Shown here: in pieces, positions 1 to 5,003 of the stretch | Layout of the letters: every line of letters begins with the position of its first letter | How positions within the stretch are numbered: position 1 is the first letter of the stretch | Origin: an uncultured Oscillospiraceae bacterium | GTDB taxonomy: Bacteria; Bacillota; Clostridia; Oscillospirales; Oscillospiraceae | Assembly: GCA_934515035.1 (NCBI GenBank) | Contig: CAKSXP010000117.1 | Location: forward strand, 1 to 6,124 | DNA length: 6,124 nucleotides | Direction: 5' to 3' | Notes under the pieces: generated by a model | Told to the model about the DNA's origin: nothing | What the model saw: only the letters and a program-made list of their open reading frames with translations | Database searches by the model: none | Made by a program: the position numbers and the translations under genes

Positions 1-1443
1 ACCATGAACGTCAAGGGCACTGCCGCGGGCGGCGGGAATGCTCTGCTCATCCCGATGACCGAGTTTTCTCTCGGCCTTACCGGAGATATAAACGACATCA
101 TGAACGCGCATAACCTCGGCATGACGGCGCTCAACGCCCGTATGCAGCACGAGCGCAACTATGATGACGAGAGACTTGCCTCCATCGGAATAAAGCGGCT
201 CGACATCGATCCGGAGCGCGTTGAGTGGAACTTCGTCATGGACTTCTGCTGCCAGGCGCTCCGCAAGATGGAAATCGGTCTTGGCGAGGGCAAAATGGAC
301 GGCTTCCGCATGATGACTCGAACCAATATCGCGGTCTCCTCCGAGCTTATGGCGATCCTCTCCGTTGCGCGCGACCTGCCCGATCTGCGCAGACGCATCG
401 GCAGCATCGTCCTTGCCTATGATAAAAAGGGGAACCCCGTTACCGCCGAGGATCTCGAGGTCGCGGGTGCAATGACCGCATGGATGCGCAATACGATCAA
501 TCCCACGCTCTGCTACACGGTCGAGCACCAGCCCTGCCTTGTCCACGCGGGCCCGTTTGCGAACATCGCTATCGGCCAGAGCTCCATAATCGGCGATCGT
601 CTGGCTCTCAAGCTTTTTGACTACCATGTGACCGAGTCCGGCTTTGCGGCGGATATCGGCTTTGAAAAGTTCTGGAACGTCAAGTGCCGCCTTTCCGGGC
701 TCAAGCCCAACGTGTCCGTTGTTGTCGCAACGATACGCGCGCTCAAGATGCATGGCGGCGGGCCGCAGGTAGTTGCGGGCCGTCCCCTGCCGGAGGAGTA
801 CACCCGCGAGGACCTTGAGCTGCTGGAAAAGGGCTGCGAAAACCTGTTCCACCATGTTAACAACGTGAAGAAGAGCGGCATAAAGCCCGTTGTCTGCATA
901 AACAAGTTCTACACGGATACCGACGCCGAAATAGCCCTTGTGCGCAGGCTCTGCGCCGAAAAGGGCGTTCGCTGCGCGCTCTCCGAGCATTGGCAGTACG
1001 GCGGGGATGGAGCGATAGAGCTCGCTCAGGCCGTGATCGACGCCTGCGAGGAGCCGGAAGAGCCCATTCGCTATCTCTATGACCTTGACACCCCTCTGCG
1101 GCAGCGCGTTGAGCTGATAGCAAAGGAGGTCTACGGCGCCGACGGCGTTGACTGGTCCCCGCTCGCGGAGGAAAAGGCAAAGCGCTTTGAATCGGACCCG
1201 AAATACGCGGACTATTGCACAATGATGGTCAAAACTCATCTTTCGCTGAGCCATGACCCCGCGCTCAAGGGAGTGCCGCGGGGCTGGCGTCTGCCCATCC
1301 GCGATATTCTCGAGTACGGCGGGGCGCGGTTCCTCTGTCCGATGGCCGGCACGATCAGCATGATGCCCGGGACCGGCTCCAATCCCGCCTACCGCCGCAT
1401 CGATGTGGACGTCGAGACCGGCAAGGTCAGCGGACTGTTCTGA
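1..1443 (+). CDS. fhs: Formate--tetrahydrofolate ligase, C-terminal ~480 residues (5' end outside window)
   Basis: Cytoplasmic enzyme that makes 10-formyl-THF from formate, ATP and THF, the entry step of the methyl branch or of formate assimilation. The frame is open at base 1, so the ATG at position 4 is an internal Met, not the start. The visible part begins at the family block KGTAAGGG (residues 4-11 from that Met). It continues with LTGDINDI (25-32), [19 protein letters not shown] (181-199), [14 protein letters not shown] (210-223), the signature [12 protein letters not shown] (241-252) and the usual C-terminal end GKVSGLF. Family members are about 555-590 residues, so roughly 80-100 residues, including the ATP P-loop, lie upstream. 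The wording of several blocks (GTAAGGG rather than [17 protein letters not shown]) suggests a divergent Fhs branch. It leads an operon with fchA, 18 bases downstream, and folD. No frameshift is seen. Confidence 0.97.
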   Translation, partial: TMNVKGTAAGGGNALLIPMTEFSLGLTGDINDIMNAHNLGMTALNARMQHERNYDDERLASIGIKRLDIDPERVEWNFVMDFCCQALRKMEIGLGEGKMDGFRMMTRTNIAVSSELMAILSVARDLPDLRRRIGSIVLAYDKKGNPVTAEDLEVAGAMTAWMRNTINPTLCYTVEHQPCLVHAGPFANIAIGQSSIIGDRLALKLFDYHVTESGFAADIGFEKFWNVKCRLSGLKPNVSVVVATIRALKMHGGGPQVVAGRPLPEEYTREDLELLEKGCENLFHHVNNVKKSGIKPVVCINKFYTDTDAEIALVRRLCAEKGVRCALSEHWQYGGDGAIELAQAVIDACEEPEEPIRYLYDLDTPLRQRVELIAKEVYGADGVDWSPLAEEKAKRFESDPKYADYCTMMVKTHLSLSHDPALKGVPRGWRLPIRDILEYGGARFLCPMAGTISMMPGTGSNPAYRRIDVDVETGKVSGLF

Positions 1444-1461
1444 GCGCCGGAGAAAACGCCC

Positions 1462-2079
1462 ATGTCCATGCTTGATATGACACTGCGCGAGTTTTCGGAC
1501 TCGCTCGCGGCAAAGTCCGCCGTGCCCGGCGGCGGCGGCGCATGTGCGCTTGCCGCCGCGCTCGGCGCCGCGCTTGGCACGATGGTCTGCAACTATACCG
1601 CAGGCAAGGCAAAGTATGCCGCCGTCGAGCCGGAGATACAGGAACTCATGATATCGGCAGAGGCACTTCGAAAAGAGCTGCTCGCGTGCATAGACGGCGA
1701 CGCCGAGGCCTTTGAGCCGCTTTCCCGCGCTTACGCCATCCCGAAGGACGACCCATCGCGGGCGGAGGTCATGGAGGACTGTCTGCGCCGCGCTGCCTCC
1801 GTTCCGATGCGCATACTCGAACTGTCCTGCCGGGGAATACTGCTGCACCGCGAGCTTGCGAAGAAAGGATCAGCGCTGATGGCTTCCGATGCGGGAACGG
1901 GAGTTGTTCTGTGCCGGGGCGCGATGTACGGCGCGGCGATGAACGTCCGCGTTAATACAAAACTCATGTCCGACCGCGAATATGCGGATGCGCTCAATGC
2001 GAAGGTCGACGAACTGATGGCCGGACACCGGAAAATTGCGGATGAGGTATATGAGTCCGTATACGGGAGGTACGCCTGA
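1462..2079 (+). CDS. fchA: Methenyltetrahydrofolate cyclohydrolase, FchA / cyclodeaminase family
   Basis: Predicted to interconvert 10-formyl-THF and 5,10-methenyl-THF, the step between Fhs and methylene-THF dehydrogenase. The 205 residues match the usual size of the free-standing FTCD C-terminal (cyclodeaminase/cyclohydrolase) family. Visible marks are PGGGG at 22-26, the small-residue helix AAALGAALGTMV (31-42), TAGKAKYA (46-53), the acidic stretch DGDAEAF (78-84) and SDAGTG (142-147). The start at 1462 is chosen because GGAG at 1449-1452 sits 9 bases upstream; ATGs at 1468 and 1477 are less well spaced. The stop overlaps the folD start by one base (TGATG), implying translational coupling. 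The fold alone could indicate formimino-THF cyclodeaminase, but no histidine-degradation gene is present and the fhs/folD neighbours favour the cyclohydrolase. Operon context is the main basis for the exact reaction. Confidence 0.9.
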   Translation: MSMLDMTLREFSDSLAAKSAVPGGGGACALAAALGAALGTMVCNYTAGKAKYAAVEPEIQELMISAEALRKELLACIDGDAEAFEPLSRAYAIPKDDPSRAEVMEDCLRRAASVPMRILELSCRGILLHRELAKKGSALMASDAGTGVVLCRGAMYGAAMNVRVNTKLMSDREYADALNAKVDELMAGHRKIADEVYESVYGRYA

Positions 2080-2930
2080 TGGCGCAGATACTGAATGGCT
2101 CGCTCGTAACGGCGGCCATCAACGAAAAAACCAGAGCGGAGGCTGAGCGGCTCAGAGCTGCCGGGATCGTCCCGACGCTCGCAATACTGCGCGTCGGGGA
2201 TCGCGCGGACGATATCTCATATGAAAAAAACGCTATGAAGCGCTGTGCCCTGGCCGGTGTGGAGGTCCGTAATGTCGTATTGCCCGCCGGTGTTTCCCAG
2301 GAGGAGCTGATGGCGGCGCTTGATGAACTCAACCGTGACGATTCCGTGCATGGCATAATATATTTCCGTCCCTTGCCGCCGCATCTTGACGATGAGGCAC
2401 TCAGACATGCGCTGAGTCCCGAAAAGGATGTTGACGGGGTGACGGACACCTCGCTGGCCGGTGTGTTTTCCGGCTCCGGAGCGGGCTTCGCCCCCTGCAC
2501 CGCACAGGCCTGCATTGAGATACTGGACCATTTCGGCATTGAGATATGCGGACGCCGCGCCGTGGTCATCGGGCGCAGCCTTGTCGTCGGAAAGCCCGCG
2601 GCAATGCTGCTGACCAACCGCAGCGCGACAGTCACCGTCTGCCACACCCGCACGCGGGGCGCCCCGGAGATCACAAGACGCGCCGACATCGTGATCGTGG
2701 CCGCGGGCAGAGCAGAGACGATCGGAGGAGAGTATTTTTCCACCGGACAGACGGTAATAGACGTCGGAACAAACTGGAGCGCGGAAAAAGGCCGACTCTG
2801 CGGAGACGTCCGCTTTGATGAGGCGGAGCCGATCGTCGGCGCCATAACCCCCGTGCCCGGCGGCGTCGGCACCGTTACGACCAGCGTTCTTGTCTCACAT
2901 GTTGTCGAAGCGGCAAAGCGCCGGGCTTGA
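2079..2930 (+). CDS. folD: FolD-family 5,10-methylene-THF dehydrogenase, probably lacking cyclohydrolase activity
   Basis: Predicted to oxidise or reduce between 5,10-methylene-THF and 5,10-methenyl-THF with NAD(P). The 283 residues are full length for FolD. The N-terminal catalytic part has VGD (39-41), Tyr48, KDVDG (116-120) and PCT (139-141). The Rossmann part has VVIGRSLVVGKP (162-173), CHTRT and the C-terminal ITPVPGGVG block. By hand alignment to E. coli FolD, catalytic Lys54 falls on Ala52 and Gln98 on Phe96, while Tyr50 and Asp121 are kept as Tyr48 and Asp119. Loss of the Lys and Gln argues that the cyclohydrolase half-reaction is lost, which fits the dedicated FchA upstream. The final motif reads PGGVGTVTT instead of the common PGGVGPMT. 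GGGAGG at 2065-2070, 8 bases upstream, supports the start. Cofactor choice (NAD or NADP) cannot be decided by eye. Confidence 0.95.
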   Translation: MAQILNGSLVTAAINEKTRAEAERLRAAGIVPTLAILRVGDRADDISYEKNAMKRCALAGVEVRNVVLPAGVSQEELMAALDELNRDDSVHGIIYFRPLPPHLDDEALRHALSPEKDVDGVTDTSLAGVFSGSGAGFAPCTAQACIEILDHFGIEICGRRAVVIGRSLVVGKPAAMLLTNRSATVTVCHTRTRGAPEITRRADIVIVAAGRAETIGGEYFSTGQTVIDVGTNWSAEKGRLCGDVRFDEAEPIVGAITPVPGGVGTVTTSVLVSHVVEAAKRRA

Positions 2931-2935
2931 AATAT

Positions 2936-2963
2936 CCTGCGGAGCGGCTTCCGGCTCCGCAGG
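2936..2963 (+). terminator. Hairpin after folD, possible end of fhs-fchA-folD transcript
   Basis: A perfect 10-bp GC-rich inverted repeat (CCTGCGGAGC / GCTCCGCAGG, 8-base loop) starts 5 bases after the folD stop. It is followed by GTGCTTAAAAA rather than a U tract, so it is either a weak or factor-assisted terminator or a 3'-stabilising hairpin. It lies just before the tRNA promoter, which suits an operon boundary. Confidence 0.6.
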
Positions 2964-2977
2964 GTGCTTAAAAACAA

Positions 2978-3006
2978 TTGACAAGTCTGCTTTTATGTTG
3001 TATTCT
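2978..3006 (+). promoter_or_regulatory. Sigma-A type promoter for the tRNA-Ser region
   Basis: A consensus -35 box TTGACA (2978-2983), a 17-base spacer and a -10-like TATTCT (3001-3006, 4 of 6 to consensus) lie 20 bases before the first tRNA-like sequence. Transcription would start near 3013. No comparably good promoter is seen between the broken and the intact tRNA, so the intact tRNA is probably made from this promoter by read-through of the broken copy and 5' processing. Confidence 0.65.
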
Positions 3007-3026
3007 TTTTAGGCGCAAATGAATAT

Positions 3027-3071
3027 GGAGCGGTATCGAAGTGGTTATAACGGCCCTGACTCGAAATCATG
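3027..3071 (+). pseudogene. Broken tRNA-Ser (CGA): 5' half kept, 3' half decayed or replaced
   Basis: The sequence begins like a serine tRNA: GGAGCGG acceptor strand (3027-3033), TA, a D arm with AGTGGTTATAA, and an anticodon arm with loop CTCGAAA (3060-3066), giving anticodon CGA at 3062-3064. The anticodon stem has one mismatch (C28/T42). After 3071 the tRNA cannot be completed: no CCGCTCC acceptor partner and no proper T arm follow. A possible AT-rich remnant of the variable arm (TTAT...ATAA, 3072-3085) and a T-arm-like AAAAA/TTTTT hairpin (3084-3100, loop CCGAATA) can be drawn, but the loop is not a canonical T loop. It has the good promoter upstream and lies 36 bases before an intact tRNA with the same anticodon. 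Confidence 0.8.
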
Positions 3072-3106
3072 TTATCCACGCATAAAAACCGAATATTTTT
3101 CAATTT

Positions 3107-3197
3107 GGAGATGTACCCAAGTGGTCGAAGGGTCCGCACTCGAAATGCGGTAGGGGTGTAAAAGCCCGCGAGAGTTCGAATCTCTCCATCTCCGCCA
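3107..3197 (+). tRNA. tRNA-Ser (anticodon CGA), with encoded CCA
   Basis: A complete class II (long variable arm) cloverleaf. The acceptor GGAGATG (3107-3113) pairs with CATCTCC (3187-3193). The D arm is CCC/GGG (3116-3132) with AGTGG in the loop. The anticodon stem CCGCA/TGCGG encloses CTCGAAA (3139-3145), with CGA at 3141-3143. The long variable arm covers about 3151-3169. The T arm is GAGAG-TTCGAAT-CTCTC (3170-3186), followed by discriminator G3194 and CCA at 3195-3197. It reads UCG codons. Apart from the anticodon loop and general serine-tRNA features it differs clearly from the broken copy, so the two are not a recent exact duplication. A strong terminator follows at once. Its 3' end is the likely attachment site of the element to the right. 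Confidence 0.96.
3170..3197. other. Candidate attachment (att) core: T arm and 3' end of tRNA-Ser
   Basis: The T arm is an inverted repeat, GAGAG and CTCTC around a 7-base TTCGAAT centre. That is the geometry tyrosine recombinases often use as a core site in tRNA genes. The integrase gene lies 256 bases further on. The second copy of the core, expected at the other element end, is outside the window, so the exact core is inferred and not shown. Confidence 0.4.
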
Positions 3198-3237
3198 AAG
3201 CCTTGAAAGTACACGCTTTCAAGGCTTTTTCTTTTTT
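3197..3237 (+). terminator. Rho-independent terminator of tRNA-Ser
   Basis: A perfect 13-bp inverted repeat, AAAGCCTTGAAAG (3197-3209) and CTTTCAAGGCTTT (3216-3228), with a 6-base loop, is followed by TTCTTTTTT. The stem begins on the last base of the encoded CCA, so termination is directly coupled to the tRNA 3' end. Confidence 0.93.
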
Positions 3238-3320
3238 CGATGGCCTTGATTTCCTCAGTGAAATCTTGTTCTCAGAGACTTTCTGCCACCTCTGAATCCA
3301 AAACGATAGTTATTCAGTAA

Positions 3321-3339
3321 TATGCAAGGCGGATGCATA
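3321..3339. repeat. Short inverted repeat TATGCA-N7-TGCATA
   Basis: Perfect 6-bp arms (3321-3326 and 3334-3339) flank a 7-base centre. This resembles the geometry of a tyrosine-recombinase core or accessory site, but 6-bp arms can arise by chance. Confidence 0.35.
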
Positions 3340-3341
3340 AA

Positions 3342-3404
3342 TGGTTCCATTTTGGTACCATAGAACTCAAAACATCCTATAAAATGCTATACAAATGGGT
3401 ACCA
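3342..3404. repeat. Three TGGTACCA-like octamers, possible integrase arm sites
   Basis: The copies are TGGTTCCA (3342-3349), TGGTACCA (3353-3360, a perfect palindrome) and GGGTACCA (3397-3404). The first and third share the longer context AAATGG...CCA. Start-to-start spacings are 11 and 44 bases, close to one and four helical turns, as expected for protein bound on one face. An imperfect tandem repeat, CTATAAAATG / CTATACAAATG, fills 3377-3397. The role is inferred from position only. Confidence 0.45.
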
Positions 3405-3410
3405 AGATAC

Positions 3411-3445
3411 ATAAAACGGGGCTCCCGGAATCCGCCGAGAGCCCC
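3411..3445 (-). terminator. Rho-independent terminator of the integrase transcript
   Basis: GGGGCTC (3418-3424) and GAGCCCC (3439-3445) form a hairpin just beyond the integrase stop codon. Read on the minus strand it is followed by GTTTTAT. An inner CGG-AAT-CCG mini-stem may extend it. It would stop element transcription before the tRNA. Confidence 0.8.
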
Positions 3446-3452
3446 TCTTCGC

Positions 3453-4694
3453 TTATGTTTCCAACGCGGCATCCGCTGCCAGTACCGCCTGATGATATTC
3501 GTCCAGAACCAGTTTCTTGCGGTCCATTCGGACATCTACATACTGCGCGGTAACGGATTCCAGATTGTATGACAGCCCCAGCTGAATTCCGATCCCCTTC
3601 AAACTGTGACCGAGGATCATACTGACCGTGTAAAAATCTCCGGTCAGCTGGTGCATGTTCGTCGCCGCGGAATGGCGCAGATCGTGAAAACGAATGTGCG
3701 GCATGTCCAGATGGCGCAGTAACTGCCCGAAGTTTGCGGAAACGCGCTCCCGCCGTTCCGGGATTCCGTTTGCCTTGGAGATCACCAGATCATTCTCATA
3801 GTAAGGTGTCCCGGCACAGAGTAAAAGCTGCTTTTGCCGTTTTTGCAGAGCCTGCTGGCGCTGGAAGAACGGCAGTGCAAATTCTGTGATCGGCAATGTG
3901 CGCTCCCCGGCTTTTACCGGAGCCATCTCCTCCACAAGGTAGGATTCCCGCGGAAGGCCGAAGGGAAGCTGCTCGATCACATCAAAGCGCAGGTTTTCAA
4001 GGTCAACATTTCTCCAACGCAGTCCCAGAATTTCCGATAGCCGAAGTCCGTACAGACCGCCTAAGACAACGATCAGCTCCCACTGTGTTCCGGATACCTG
4101 CGCCATCAGCGTCCGCATCTGCTCCACGGTATAGGGATCCGGGGTCTTGCCCTGCTTCCCAAACTTCGTGATGGTGTCACGAGCGGGATTACTCTCAATG
4201 TAATGGTATTTCCGGGCATGCTCAAACGCAACGCCGAGAATGCGATGGGCATACTTCACAGAGCTGTTGGAGAGTCCCGCGGCAAACAGCTTTTGAAACA
4301 GATCGTCCAGCATGGCGGGCGTCACCTGTCCCAAGGGCACATCACCAATATAGGGGTTGATGTGATTGCGGATGTGGCTTTTATAGCTCGCTTTGGTGCT
4401 TGGGCGGAGATTGGCGTTTCCATGCCGCTCGATCCATTCCGCCAGATACTCCCGGACAGTCTCCTTCCGCTGCGGAGCCGAAGGCGGAACATAAGAAGGG
4501 CAGGATAATTTGACTTTCATTGCAGCCTCGTGTTGCATTGCCTCCCGTTTTGTGGTAAAACCTTTCTTGGTATAAGTTTTGTAAGCGCCGTTGACCTTAT
4601 ATTTTATCCGCACATCAAAGACCACGCCGGGGCGTCCGGTCAGTTCCCCGGTGCGGCTGCGCTTGTTGGTTACAGTGCGTTCTGAGATAGACAT
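3453..4694 (-). CDS. int: Tyrosine recombinase / site-specific integrase
   Basis: Predicted to integrate and excise the element by strand exchange at the tRNA-Ser site. The 413 residues fit the phage/ICE integrase family. The N-terminal part (about 1-65) is a basic, arm-binding-like domain with KYKVNGAYKTYTKKGFTTKREA (split across 31-52). Next comes a SAM-like core-binding domain (about 78-170), then the catalytic domain. Catalytic residues are Arg218 in GLRLSE, probable Lys261 in VKAGERTLP, His337 and Arg340 in HDLRHS, His363 in LGHS, and probable nucleophile Tyr385 in TAQYVDV. The His363-Tyr385 gap is 22 residues, against about 9 in lambda Int, Cre or Tn916 Int, implying a loop insertion; Tyr376 is a less likely alternative. 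AAAGG at 4702-4706, 7 bases upstream, supports the start. It lies last in the module, transcribed toward the tRNA. The protein looks intact. Confidence 0.96.
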   Translation of the reverse strand: MSISERTVTNKRSRTGELTGRPGVVFDVRIKYKVNGAYKTYTKKGFTTKREAMQHEAAMKVKLSCPSYVPPSAPQRKETVREYLAEWIERHGNANLRPSTKASYKSHIRNHINPYIGDVPLGQVTPAMLDDLFQKLFAAGLSNSSVKYAHRILGVAFEHARKYHYIESNPARDTITKFGKQGKTPDPYTVEQMRTLMAQVSGTQWELIVVLGGLYGLRLSEILGLRWRNVDLENLRFDVIEQLPFGLPRESYLVEEMAPVKAGERTLPITEFALPFFQRQQALQKRQKQLLLCAGTPYYENDLVISKANGIPERRERVSANFGQLLRHLDMPHIRFHDLRHSAATNMHQLTGDFYTVSMILGHSLKGIGIQLGLSYNLESVTAQYVDVRMDRKKLVLDEYHQAVLAADAALET

Positions 4695-4717
4695 TTTTTC
4701 ACCTTTCTTTCAAATGA

Positions 4718-4739
4718 GGGAGCGGGAACCCCCGCTCCC
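4718..4739 (-). other. GC-rich hairpin between excisionase and integrase genes
   Basis: A perfect 9-bp inverted repeat, GGGAGCGGG (4718-4726) and CCCGCTCCC (4731-4739), with a 4-base loop, lies 9 bases after the excisionase stop and 23 bases before the integrase start. On the minus strand it is followed by TCATTTG, too poor in T for a firm intrinsic terminator. It may attenuate read-through into int, mark an RNA processing point or protect the upstream mRNA. Confidence 0.55.
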
Positions 4740-4748
4740 ATAAGAGTG

Positions 4749-5003
4749 TTATGCCAGCCGTCTGAGCAGACGGATCTGCCCGTGCATATCTGCCACCACG
4801 GCGGTCTTGTTGCGGTCGTAGTAGTCCCAGATCGCCTGCTCGGACAGCAGCCGGTGTGAACCCACCTGCAGGTACTCGATCTTATTTTGGACCATCAAAG
4901 TCCGCAGCGTGTTTTCTCCGATGCCGGATACCTTGGCCATCTCGGTTGCCGAGAGCAGCAGCTTGCGCTGTGGGACTTGTGCAGAAGCCGGTTTTTTAGA
5001 CAT
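4749..5003 (-). CDS. Excisionase-like small winged helix-turn-helix protein
   Basis: A predicted 84-residue DNA-binding protein that probably sets the direction of recombination (excision) or regulates the element. Residues 15-40, LLLSATEMAKVSGIGENTLR and on to about VQN, form a MerR/excisionase-type helix-turn-helix. Residues 41-62 (KIEYLQVGSHRLLSEQAIWDYY, in two parts) form the wing and second helix typical of helix-turn-helix domain 17 proteins. The start at 5003 is preferred over one at 5036 because GGAAGGAG lies 9 bases upstream; a start at 5036 would lie deep inside the helicase gene. Its first 8 bases overlap the end of the helicase gene, so translation is probably coupled. Position between a replication protein and an integrase supports the excisionase role, but a transcription regulator with the same fold cannot be excluded. 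Confidence 0.85.
   Translation of the reverse strand: MSKKPASAQVPQRKLLLSATEMAKVSGIGENTLRTLMVQNKIEYLQVGSHRLLSEQAIWDYYDRNKTAVVADMHGQIRLLRRLA

Larger units (their letters stand above)
3238..3410. other. Non-coding AT-richer interval between tRNA terminator and integrase terminator
   Basis: I see no supportable gene on either strand. The stretch is visibly AT-richer than the flanking genes and holds only short symmetric or repeated sequences: GATTTC/GAAATC (3248-3265), TATGCA/TGCATA around a 7-base centre (3321-3339), and the TGGTACCA-type repeats listed separately. Its place between the likely att core and the integrase gene suits recombinase or accessory-factor binding sites. Confidence 0.5.

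Noticed and set aside
4..6. ATG at position 4 as the true start of fhs
   Set aside because: The frame is open before it, no ribosome binding site can be seen, and the protein would lack the conserved N-terminal ~80-100 residues including the ATP-binding loop.
1994..2977. Long minus-strand open frame (327 codons) opposite folD
   Set aside because: Ser/Arg/Pro-rich composition typical of the reverse frame of a GC-rich gene; the plus-strand folD has full family motifs and a good ribosome binding site.
2993..3214. Minus-strand open frame of 73 codons across the tRNA region
   Set aside because: It is the antisense of the broken and intact tRNAs and their terminator; its residues come from tRNA sequence and there is no ribosome binding site, a well-known annotation artefact.
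3333..3572. Plus-strand open frame over the repeats and the end of int
   Set aside because: It runs antisense through the int terminator and int C-terminus, has no ribosome binding site and shows no recognisable protein features.
4732..4738. CCGCTCC as the missing acceptor strand of the broken tRNA-Ser
   Set aside because: It matches the GGAGCGG acceptor, but no T arm precedes it and it is part of a local hairpin between xis and int, so the match is most likely chance.
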